A stretch of 5,787 nucleotides of DNA from an uncultured Atopostipes sp. (GTDB lineage: Bacteria > Bacillota > Bacilli > Lactobacillales > Carnobacteriaceae_A). Positions within the stretch are counted from its first letter, which is position 1; each line of letters begins with the position of its first letter. Of the stretch, positions 1-5,706 are shown piece after piece. A program made the position numbers and the translations under genes. The DNA is taken from NCBI GenBank assembly GCA_947296835.1, contig CAMYQS010000095.1, positions 1-5,787 of the forward strand, written 5' to 3'. The notes beneath the pieces were generated by a model that made no database searches, had not been told where the DNA came from, and saw only the letters and a list, made by a program, of their open reading frames with translations.

Positions 1-220
1 AGTCTTATCGGAATAATGCTGCTCATTCCTTAGTTGGGTAGATGAGCCTACTGTTACGTATGGTCTGCTTGTAGCCAGTCGAAGGTCACATGATTTACCG
101 AGTATTTACCAGTGCTTACATAGGTCACGAAAAAATATAAGCGTTAAAAAAGAGAATCAATCAAAAGATTTATTTTTGCTGTGTTGTTTAGCGTATTGAT
201 GAAACTCGATAGACTAATAC
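1..220. other. Unassigned left edge, no recognisable gene
   Basis: I cannot assign a gene here. All frames are short. The plus frame from base 3 gives 12 residues ending NNAAHSLVG before a TAG at 36-38, which could be the tail of a gene entering from the left, perhaps a transposase C-terminus, but this is a guess. A second plus frame is open from about 17 to 202 without an ATG and does not resemble a known family. On the minus strand one frame is open from about 100 to the left edge. Base composition is less AT-rich in 1-120 than in 130-220. No tRNA, rRNA, riboswitch or Nextera adapter motif was recognised. The bidirectional terminator that follows would suit a plus-strand gene ending here. 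Confidence 0.4.
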
Positions 221-221
221 A

Positions 222-271
222 AAAAAAGAGTACGCGTTCTGTCGTTAATACCAGAAATCGTACTCTTTTTT
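222..271. terminator. Bidirectional intrinsic terminator of the kinase operon
   Basis: A 13-bp perfect stem (222-234 with 259-271, core GAGTACG/CGTACTC) is extended inside by a second 5-bp helix (237-241 with 252-256) and has a loop at 242-251. The outer stem is A-rich on the left and T-rich on the right, so a U-tract follows the GC part of the hairpin in both directions. It lies about 30 bases beyond the stop codon of the minus-strand kinase and would end that operon. It could also end transcription arriving from the left on the plus strand. Confidence 0.85.
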
Positions 272-302
272 CATTTTATGTGTTTATGTCATACCAAAAG
301 TG

Positions 303-1211
303 TTAAATCTTTTGAGCCAGTTCTTCAACTGTAGGGATGGCATCTTGTCCACCCATTCTACTTACTTTGATTGCCGCAGCTTTATTCGCAAATTTTACTG
401 CTTCTACAAGATTTTTGTTTTTAGCATAATGAACAGCTAATCCACCCGCAAATGTATCTCCAGCTCCAACTGTATCAACAGATTTAACTTTGTGAGATTC
501 AATATATTCTGTCTCACCATTTTGATACACTAAGTTTCCATTTGCACCCATTTTAATAACAACGCTTTTTGCACCTTTTCCAGTAATGATTTTAGCTGCT
601 TCAATTGCGTCATCGACGTTGTTCACTTTAATTCCTGTAATCTTTTCAGTTTCTTGTTGGTTTGGCGTTACACAGTCTGCATACGGTAATGCAGCTTCGA
701 AATAACCATTTGCCGGAGCAGGATCTAGAATGATATACATGCCTTTTTCTTTTGCTTTATCTAAAGCGGCTGTAATCGATTCTTTACTTGTTTCCATTTG
801 TAATAAGAAAACCGGAGCGTCTAATTGGTCCATCGCGTGATCGATATCTTCTTTGGTCAATGTATCGTTTGCACCAAGTGTTCCGATCATCGTATTTTCA
901 CCTATTTCATCAAGCATAACTAAGAAAGTACCTGTTCCTTCTGATGAACTACGCTTAATAAAGTCTGTTTCAACACCGTGACTTTCTAGGTTTTGAATCA
1001 TTTGTTGGCCTGCACTATCTTGTCCAACTGCACCTACAAAGGCAATGTCGCCGCCTAATCTTGAAACTGCTACCGCTTGATTAGACCCTTTTCCACCAGG
1101 AATCATTTCAATACTCTTAGCAGAAGCTGTGTCTTTATAATTAGGGAATTTAGCGACTAACGTTTTTACATCTAAATTAATACTACCTAATACAATTACA
1201 TCATATGACAT
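303..1211 (-). CDS. rbsK: Ribokinase-type sugar kinase (PfkB family)
   Basis: A cytoplasmic ATP-dependent sugar kinase of 302 aa, the usual ribokinase length. The N-terminus has the substrate-binding GSINLD segment (N12, D14). PfkB signature 1 is GGKGSNQ at 39-45. Signature 2 is DTVGAGDTF at 246-254, with the anion-hole GAG and catalytic base D252. The ribokinase-like NQQETE segment lies between them. The ATG at 1211 is preceded by GGGGGAG about 8 bases upstream, inside the last codons of the epimerase gene, and the gap between the genes is 3 bases, so the two are probably translationally linked. It is the last gene of the operon. D-ribose is the default substrate for the family. The AlsE-like neighbour makes a ketohexose such as D-allulose a real alternative, and the sequence alone does not decide. 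Confidence 0.9.
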   Translation of the reverse strand: MSYDVIVLGSINLDVKTLVAKFPNYKDTASAKSIEMIPGGKGSNQAVAVSRLGGDIAFVGAVGQDSAGQQMIQNLESHGVETDFIKRSSSEGTGTFLVMLDEIGENTMIGTLGANDTLTKEDIDHAMDQLDAPVFLLQMETSKESITAALDKAKEKGMYIILDPAPANGYFEAALPYADCVTPNQQETEKITGIKVNNVDDAIEAAKIITGKGAKSVVIKMGANGNLVYQNGETEYIESHKVKSVDTVGAGDTFAGGLAVHYAKNKNLVEAVKFANKAAAIKVSRMGGQDAIPTVEELAQKI

Positions 1212-1214
1212 TTT

Positions 1215-1883
1215 TTATTCTCCCCCGTTCAACAATTTACGTGTATTTTTAACATTTTCAGTTAATGTATTTTCGCTCTTGTATACAGAGCTTGTTCCTC
1301 CAACAAATGAAGTCGCTCCCTTTTCTTTACTTTTCGGAATGGTATCTTTACCGATATTCCCGTCAACCATGACTTCAATCTCTAAGTTTCTTTTAGTAAT
1401 TTCTTCTTTTAATTGGGCAATTTTATCATACATTTCTGGGATAAACGTTTGGCCAGCAAATCCTGGGTTCACCGTCATAACGACTACGTAATCGGTTACG
1501 TTATAGACATACTCCAACACATCTAAAGGTGTTGAAGGATTAATTGCTACTCCAGCTTTCATACCTAAATCTTGTATTTTAGACAGAGTACCTTGTAAGT
1601 TATTTGTTGTTTCAGCATGAATAGCAATCATATCTGAACCTGCTTCATGAAATAAATCGATAAATCGTTCTGGTTTTTCTGTCATAATATGGATATCTAA
1701 TGGCTTATCAGTTAAGTTTCTAACCGCTTTAACAAAGTCAGGACCCAATGTAAAATTCGGTACAAATGTACCATCCATAATATCAATATGGTAAAAATCT
1801 ACTCCTGCTTCATCTAATTCTTTAATATCTCTTTCTACATTTCCTAAATCTGTACACATCAATGATGGTCCAATTTTATACAT
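1215..1883 (-). CDS. alsE: AlsE-like D-allulose-6-P / ribulose-5-P 3-epimerase
   Basis: A ribulose-phosphate 3-epimerase family TIM barrel of 222 aa, cytoplasmic, inverting C3 of a ketose phosphate. The metal and catalytic residues are all present: H32 and D34 in HIDIMDG, H65 in DIHIM and D174 in VDG. The phosphate-binding region has NPGFAGQ at 139-145 and a C-terminal GGTSS at 195-199. Several stretches (PSLMC.DL near the N-terminus, VMTVNPGFAGQTFIPEM, and GTS where housekeeping Rpe has GS) resemble, from memory, E. coli AlsE (allulose-6-phosphate to fructose-6-phosphate) more than housekeeping Rpe. The start has AAGGAG about 9 bases upstream, inside the end of the repressor gene, from which it is separated by 3 bases. 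A pentose-phosphate role (ribulose-5-P to xylulose-5-P) remains possible. Confidence 0.85.
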   Translation of the reverse strand: MYKIGPSLMCTDLGNVERDIKELDEAGVDFYHIDIMDGTFVPNFTLGPDFVKAVRNLTDKPLDIHIMTEKPERFIDLFHEAGSDMIAIHAETTNNLQGTLSKIQDLGMKAGVAINPSTPLDVLEYVYNVTDYVVVMTVNPGFAGQTFIPEMYDKIAQLKEEITKRNLEIEVMVDGNIGKDTIPKSKEKGATSFVGGTSSVYKSENTLTENVKNTRKLLNGGE

Positions 1884-1886
1884 ATA

Positions 1887-2882
1887 TTATTTCTCCTTTT
1901 TAGTTGTTTCTCTCACGACAAGTTCAGGTTCAGTTTCATATTTTTTCGGTTTAAGATTCTTTTTCCCAACTCGTTCTAACTCGTTAATAATAAGATCTCC
2001 TAATTTTGACTGAAACTGACTAATCGAACTCAGACGCGGAATTGAAAACTTAGTATTTACTGTATCGTCATATCCTATAATTTTAATATCTTGAGGAACG
2101 TCTATACCTAAATCAGCACACGCTCGTATAACACCATATGCCATGGCATCGTTCGAACAAACTATGCCATCAATATCTGTGTGCTCAGATAAATAGTCAT
2201 AGCTTGCTTGGTAACCACTTTGAACATCAAATAATCCATAGAGCTTAACGATGTGTTCAGCGTCGGTTTCGCTAATCGCTTTCAAATACCCTTGATAACG
2301 ATCTTGAGAACTACTCTCGTCTTCTGGCCCGGATAGAAAGGCTATTTTTTTAGCCCCACCTGTTTCAATAAGATGTTTGGTTGCTAAATAACCACCGTGT
2401 ATATGATCTACCGCTAAGGCAGAATAGGCATGCGAGAATTGAGCTCTATCAATTGTCATCGTTGAAATGCCATTCACTTCTAGTCTTTCTAGGTCTTTTT
2501 CTGTTACATGAAGCGAGTTAATAATAGCGCCCATGACATAATTATCCTTCATTGTTTCTAAATAGTATTCAACTTTCTCTCGATCGTCTTCACTATTGCA
2601 TAAAAAAATCTGATAGCCTTTTTTATTGGCTGCTACCTCTATAGTCTGTACTAATTCACTAAAGAATGGATTATTCAAATTAGGAATTAATAAAGCTATA
2701 AGATTCGATTCCCTTTTAGATAAACTTTTTGCCACGCTGCTAGGTCTATAGTTTAAATCCTCTACTATTTTTAATATTTTCTCAATGGTTTCAGGTGCCG
2801 CTTCGCCTTTACCATTGATAACCCGCGAAACTGTTGCTGTCGATACACCAGCTAGTTTTGCTACATCTTTTATAGTTGCCAT
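1887..2882 (-). CDS. LacI/RbsR-family transcriptional repressor
   Basis: A sugar-responsive DNA-binding repressor of 331 aa when started at the ATG at 2882. An N-terminal helix-turn-helix (about residues 4-23, IKDVAKLAGVSTATVSRV) is followed by a hinge (NYRPSSVAKSL, 45-55) and a periplasmic-binding-protein-like sugar domain (about 60 to the end), with typical DR (145-146), CSNDAMAYG (242-250) and GYDD (270-273) segments. The frame is open to an ATG at 2930 that would add 16 residues, but the family begins MATIKDVA. The added codons would run through an operator, and GGGGGAA sits about 6 bases before the ATG at 2882. First gene of the operon. It probably represses itself, the two enzyme genes and the divergent transporter through the two operators. 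The inducer is unknown, perhaps ribose, allulose or a phosphate ester of one of them. Confidence 0.92.
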   Translation of the reverse strand: MATIKDVAKLAGVSTATVSRVINGKGEAAPETIEKILKIVEDLNYRPSSVAKSLSKRESNLIALLIPNLNNPFFSELVQTIEVAANKKGYQIFLCNSEDDREKVEYYLETMKDNYVMGAIINSLHVTEKDLERLEVNGISTMTIDRAQFSHAYSALAVDHIHGGYLATKHLIETGGAKKIAFLSGPEDESSSQDRYQGYLKAISETDAEHIVKLYGLFDVQSGYQASYDYLSEHTDIDGIVCSNDAMAYGVIRACADLGIDVPQDIKIIGYDDTVNTKFSIPRLSSISQFQSKLGDLIINELERVGKKNLKPKKYETEPELVVRETTKKEK

Positions 2883-2888
2883 AATATT

Positions 2889-2895
2889 TCCCCCA
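2889..2895 (-). promoter_or_regulatory. Ribosome binding site fixing the repressor start
   Basis: On the minus strand GGGGGAA lies about 6 bases before the ATG at 2882. It supports that codon over the upstream in-frame ATGs at 2900 and 2930, neither of which has a comparable G-rich site. The kinase start uses a similar five-G site. Confidence 0.6.
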
Positions 2896-2902
2896 AACAT
2901 CC

Positions 2903-2916
2903 CGTAACCGTTTACG
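2903..2916. promoter_or_regulatory. LacI-type operator O1
   Basis: The 14-bp imperfect palindrome CGTAACCGTTTACG has half-sites matching at 6 of 7 positions around a central CG, the classic LacI/RbsR-family shape. It covers roughly +1 to +13 of the predicted repressor-operon transcript and lies just upstream of the repressor ribosome binding site. It differs from O2 at one base. A CcpA cre site would normally have T and A at the outer ends, where this site has C and G. Confidence 0.8.
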
Positions 2917-2921
2917 AACCA

Positions 2922-2950
2922 AATATACAAGATTCTAAATTATATGTCAA
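2922..2950 (-). promoter_or_regulatory. Sigma-A promoter of the repressor-epimerase-kinase operon
   Basis: On the minus strand a perfect TTGACA -35 box (2950-2945) is separated by 17 bases from TATATT (2927-2922). Transcription would start near 2915, inside operator O1. This explains both the repressor start at 2882 and likely autorepression. Confidence 0.8.
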
Positions 2951-2969
2951 GAGACACTTTAGAAAGGGG

Positions 2970-2998
2970 TTGCAATTAAATTAAATATGCTCTATGAT
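2970..2998 (+). promoter_or_regulatory. Sigma-A promoter of the EIIC gene
   Basis: TTGCAA (2970-2975), a 17-base spacer, then TATGAT (2993-2998). The start would be near 3005, with operator O2 in the early transcribed region. Its -35 box is 19 bases from that of the divergent promoter, so the two are back to back. Confidence 0.7.
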
Positions 2999-3017
2999 AA
3001 TTTCACCCGCAAACTTA

Positions 3018-3031
3018 CGTAACCGATTACG
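3018..3031. promoter_or_regulatory. LacI-type operator O2
   Basis: CGTAACCGATTACG is identical to O1 except for T to A at position 9, and has the same central CG and orientation. It lies between the predicted EIIC transcription start and the AGGAGGA ribosome binding site (3051-3057). Its centre is 115 bp from that of O1, close to eleven turns of B-DNA, so one tetrameric repressor or paired dimers could bridge both sites around both promoters. Confidence 0.8.
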
Positions 3032-3064
3032 AAACTATTTAGATAATATTAGGAGGATTTATTC

Positions 3065-4486
3065 ATGTTTATAGATATATTGAACGATGGATTCAATTTT
3101 TTTATTAGCTTAGGTGGTTCTGCTATGATGTTCATCATCATTACAGTCCTGTCACTTTTATTTGGTGTATCGTTTTCGAAAGCGCTTGAAGGTGGTCTAC
3201 GTATGGCCATTGCACTTACAGGAATGGGCGCCGTTATCTCTCTACTGACATCTAGTTTTGGACCTGCTTTAAATGCCTTTGTCGAATCGACTGGTGTTAA
3301 TTTATCGATCACCGATTTAGGTTGGGCTCCTTTAGCAGTCATTACTTGGGGTTCAGTGTATACGCTTTACTTTGCCTTTATTTGTATCATTACTAATTTA
3401 GTAATGCTGTTTATGAAAGTTACTGATACACTAAACGTTGACTTATTTAATATTTGGAATCTTTCAGTACTTGGTTTATTAGTTAATTACTATTCAGGTG
3501 ACAATATCTTTGTTACATCATTATTCGTTGTCTTCATTTATGCTTTAATGCTGTTTAATGCGGATGCGATTAAACCAACTATTAACGAGTTACTAGATTA
3601 TGACGAGGACAACATAACTACAACTGCTCACCCTTCTCTACTTGTAGCGCCACTTGCTATGATTTTAAATAAATTAATTGATAAATTTATTCCTTTTATC
3701 GATAAATTTGACTTCGATGCGGAAACTCTTAATAAAAAGATTGGTTTCTGGGGTAGTAAATTTGCTATTGGTGTTTACCTTGGAGTATTTATTGGTGTTC
3801 TAGGCCAGCAAAGTGTTCCTGAAATCTTTACTTTAGCCTTCACAGCTGGAGTTGCTCTTGAGTTATTTGGTCTTGTCGGTGGATGGTTTGGTCCAGCAAT
3901 TGAACCTTTATCAAGTGGAATTTCTACGATGATGAGTAAGAGATTACGTGGTCGTAAATTACTTGTTGCAATTGATTGGCCAATCCTAGCTTCTCGTGCA
4001 GAAATCTGGGCGGTTGCGAATATTTTAGCACCTATTTTATTACTAGTTGCGATGGTTCTTCCAGGAAACAATGTTCTTCCTCTTGGTGGAATTATTCTAA
4101 CTGTTTTGACTCCTGCTTTATTACTTGTCACAAAAGGTCGAGTAATTCGAATGACATTGATTGGAACAATTTTAATTCCATTATTCTTATGGGCAGCTAC
4201 GTTGATCGCTCCATTCTTAACAGAGACATCTATCGCAATGGGAACTTTCCCAGAAGGTCTTGCACAGGGACAACTATTTAGTTCAGTTGACTCGATGCCA
4301 GTTGAAAAAATGCTTGCGATGCTCGTTGGAATGACAGCTGATACATTAGACTTCAAGTTAATCGCTATAGCAGCTGTATCATTTGTTGTTTATGTTTTAA
4401 TCTTCAAATGGTACCTAAACACATTAAAAAATGATCTATCCGTGAAAAGTACAAACGTATTAAGTTCAGCTTTAAACAATAAATAA
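3065..4486 (+). CDS. GatC-like PTS EIIC sugar transporter, no IIA/IIB partner here
   Basis: A polytopic membrane protein of 473 aa of the galactitol-type PTS EIIC family. About ten or more hydrophobic segments are visible, for example near 11-37, 44-65, 88-117, 145-165, 232-248, 254-275, 314-334, 337-356, 364-385 and 430-450. NVDLFNIWN (124-132) and PGNNVLPLGG (333-342) resemble the matching stretches of E. coli GatC from memory. The hydrophilic stretch before H189 is acidic (DYDED) and reads HPS where GatC has PHGTS. AGGAGGA lies 7 bases before the ATG. The gene is alone on its strand and followed directly by a terminator, so no EIIA or EIIB is co-transcribed. It probably imports the sugar handled by the divergent kinase and epimerase. 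Whether transport is coupled to phosphorylation cannot be told, and the galactitol label should not be read as the substrate. Confidence 0.85.
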   Translation: MFIDILNDGFNFFISLGGSAMMFIIITVLSLLFGVSFSKALEGGLRMAIALTGMGAVISLLTSSFGPALNAFVESTGVNLSITDLGWAPLAVITWGSVYTLYFAFICIITNLVMLFMKVTDTLNVDLFNIWNLSVLGLLVNYYSGDNIFVTSLFVVFIYALMLFNADAIKPTINELLDYDEDNITTTAHPSLLVAPLAMILNKLIDKFIPFIDKFDFDAETLNKKIGFWGSKFAIGVYLGVFIGVLGQQSVPEIFTLAFTAGVALELFGLVGGWFGPAIEPLSSGISTMMSKRLRGRKLLVAIDWPILASRAEIWAVANILAPILLLVAMVLPGNNVLPLGGIILTVLTPALLLVTKGRVIRMTLIGTILIPLFLWAATLIAPFLTETSIAMGTFPEGLAQGQLFSSVDSMPVEKMLAMLVGMTADTLDFKLIAIAAVSFVVYVLIFKWYLNTLKNDLSVKSTNVLSSALNNK

Positions 4487-4522
4487 TAGTTCTTTGTCAA
4501 ATAGTACAAATGAATATCTATG

Positions 4523-4556
4523 GAAGATCTAGACTCAAATCTAGGTCTTCTTTTTT
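4523..4556 (+). terminator. Intrinsic terminator of the EIIC gene
   Basis: GAAGATCTAG (4523-4532) pairs with CTAGGTCTTC (4541-4550), giving a 10-bp stem with one U-G pair and an 8-base loop, followed by six T. It lies 37 bases after the EIIC stop, so that transcript is single-gene. Confidence 0.88.
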
Positions 4557-4661
4557 ATAATTACGTACCTCCATGCATTATAAATAGTAGTTTTAAAAGT
4601 TTTGTTTGCAATTCTATATTGGAAACGGGCTTTTTTATGGCTAAAATTTTCCAATAAAAAA
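4557..4661. other. Non-coding spacer between convergent genes
   Basis: About 105 AT-rich bases lie between two terminators. The only structure is a 7-bp inverted repeat, TTGGAAA (4619-4625) with TTTCCAA (4648-4654), around a 22-base centre. It has no U-tract on either side. A six-codon ATG frame at 4637-4657 is too short to call. Confidence 0.4.
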
Positions 4662-4694
4662 ACACTCTCAAAACTACTTAAAGTTTCAGAGTGT
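4656..4694 (-). terminator. Intrinsic terminator of the exonuclease gene
   Basis: ACACTCT (4662-4668) pairs with AGAGTGT (4688-4694). After a C-C mismatch and one bulged A, AAACT (4671-4675) pairs with AGTTT (4682-4686). On the minus strand the hairpin is followed by a run of U (A-run at 4656-4662). It begins 5 bases after the exonuclease stop. Confidence 0.85.
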
Positions 4695-4699
4695 CTCTA

Positions 4700-5215
4700 T
4701 TATAACTGCTGTAATTTCTTACAGTAATAGTATAAACTTCCGGTCACAAAGCAATCATTAATCGCTGAATGGGAAGCTGTTTGGATATTTAGAAAAGTCT
4801 TTAGGGTTTCAAGTTTGAAATTCGGAACGGCTAAGTTAGACTGACGAGCTACTTTTACGGTATCAATTACTGGATAATTATCATCAGGAATCCCGTGACG
4901 GTAAAAGTTCTCTCGTAAAAATCGCATGTCAAACGATGCATTATGCGCTACAATCGTCTCACCTTTCAAAAAATCATATAGTTCGATTAGCGTATGTGCT
5001 AAAGGTGGTGCATCCTGAACCATCTGTTCCGTAATTCCAGTTAATTGCGTAATGCGATATGGAATGACTTGACGCGGTTGTACAAAACGATCAAATCGTG
5101 CTACTTCAATGCCATTTCGATATTTTATCGCACCAACTTGGATGATCTCATCGCGTTCCGCACTGAATCCCGTTGTTTCAAAATCAAGTGTTGTTATATT
5201 TTCAGTTAAGTAAAT
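4700..5215 (-). CDS. DEDDh 3'-5' exonuclease (DnaQ-like), start codon abnormal
   Basis: A single-domain DnaQ/epsilon-type exonuclease of about 171 aa that would hydrolyse 3' ends of DNA or RNA using two metal ions. The DEDDh active site is complete (numbered from the ATT at 5215): D11 and E13 in LDFETTG, D96 in HNASFD, and H149 and D154 in HSAIND. The first in-frame ATG, at 5023, would remove the DFE motif and so cannot be the functional start. Upstream of DFE there is no in-frame ATG, GTG or TTG before a TAA at 5218-5216. The best candidate is ATT at 5215, with AAGGTG about 8 bases before it. An ATG at 5233 is in frame but separated by that TAA. The gene is therefore either AUU-initiated, mutated, or affected by a sequence error. 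It lies 29 bases downstream of the uncharacterised gene on the same strand. The precise substrate is unknown. Confidence 0.78.
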   Translation of the reverse strand: MYLTENITTLDFETTGFSAERDEIIQVGAIKYRNGIEVARFDRFVQPRQVIPYRITQLTGITEQMVQDAPPLAHTLIELYDFLKGETIVAHNASFDMRFLRENFYRHGIPDDNYPVIDTVKVARQSNLAVPNFKLETLKTFLNIQTASHSAINDCFVTGSLYYYCKKLQQL

Positions 5216-5221
5216 TTAAAT

Positions 5222-5230
5222 CACACCTTC
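5222..5230 (-). promoter_or_regulatory. Candidate ribosome binding site for an AUU start
   Basis: On the minus strand GAAGGTGTG occupies 5230-5222. Its AAGGTG core ends about 8 bases before the ATT at 5215, an ideal spacing. The in-frame ATG at 5233 has no comparable purine-rich site in front of it. This is the main reason for proposing the ATT. Confidence 0.4.
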
Positions 5231-5244
5231 CATTCGATAAATCT

Positions 5245-5706
5245 TTATTTGTTAAATATTTTCTTTATTAACTGGTCTAAAGTTCCAAAGTTATATGGAA
5301 ATGCATTAGAACCGACAAATTCAGTGGTGTTCATTTCACCAGAGAAATGAACTTTCAAACTCCAGGTCGTTCCATCCATGACTTCTTCACCATAATCACT
5401 ATCCGCATAAGCATCGCGCCACTCACCAATATGTAAAGCTGAGAATTCTTTCAAGAATGTATTATTATCGATAACAGCATTTATTGGAGAGGACTTTTCA
5501 TGACTATGGTGCTTTGTCGCAATGACTTGATCCGCCTCAAATGTTAAACGATATTTTTCATTTCCCTCAAAGTACCCACCAATTTGATAGTCGATTTGAT
5601 AAATATTTGGGATGTTTTCTTGAAATTTAATAGCGACCTCTTCATCATCCGCTCTCTCAGTAGTTCCACCTATTTTTTCAATTTTCCTGTATGTAACCCT
5701 TATGTA
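5245..5706 (-). CDS. Uncharacterised protein, 5' end missing
   Basis: I do not recognise a named family. The visible part is 153 residues, acidic, with no signal peptide or membrane segment. It contains GGYFEGNEKYRLTFEAD, then EWRDAY and an aromatic beta-rich C-terminus (DGTTWSLKVHFSG, then GSNAFPYNF and a short amphipathic end). Unnamed Firmicutes proteins with a G-S/T-NA-F/Y-P-x-N-F ending exist, but I can give no function. The frame runs on without a stop to the window edge, including a TTG at 5742, but everything beyond 5706 is sequencing adapter. The first ~12 residues of a TTG-started protein (SRWLGVVYKRL) would be adapter-encoded. No ATG, GTG or TTG occurs in frame between 5706 and the conserved part, so the true start is lost. 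It probably shares a transcript with the exonuclease gene 29 bases downstream. Confidence 0.65.
   Translation of the reverse strand, partial: YIRVTYRKIEKIGGTTERADDEEVAIKFQENIPNIYQIDYQIGGYFEGNEKYRLTFEADQVIATKHHSHEKSSPINAVIDNNTFLKEFSALHIGEWRDAYADSDYGEEVMDGTTWSLKVHFSGEMNTTEFVGSNAFPYNFGTLDQLIKKIFNK

Noticed and set aside
1279..1491. A 70-codon plus-strand frame inside the epimerase gene
   Set aside because: It is antisense to conserved epimerase motifs and is not independently supported.
2903..3031. The two palindromes as CcpA cre sites
   Set aside because: The outer bases are C and G instead of the T and A expected for cre, and the sites are a near-identical pair flanking a local LacI-family gene. 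Binding by the local repressor is the simpler explanation, though some CcpA cross-binding cannot be excluded.
3049..3342. A minus-strand frame over the start of the EIIC gene
   Set aside because: It overlaps the EIIC N-terminus and ribosome binding site in antisense and has no recognisable features.
3976..4281. A 101-codon plus-strand frame inside the EIIC gene
   Set aside because: It is a different-frame shadow of EIIC. The translation is rich in Cys, Ser and Asn, as expected from reading out of frame.
3775..4356. A 193-codon minus-strand frame inside the EIIC gene
   Set aside because: It is antisense to well-supported EIIC coding sequence, its translation has no family features, and I see no ribosome binding site or promoter for it.
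4619..4654. An inverted repeat (TTGGAAA/TTTCCAA) as a terminator or mobile-element end
   Set aside because: It is only 7 bp, has a 22-base centre, no adjacent U-tract and no transposase or target duplication nearby.
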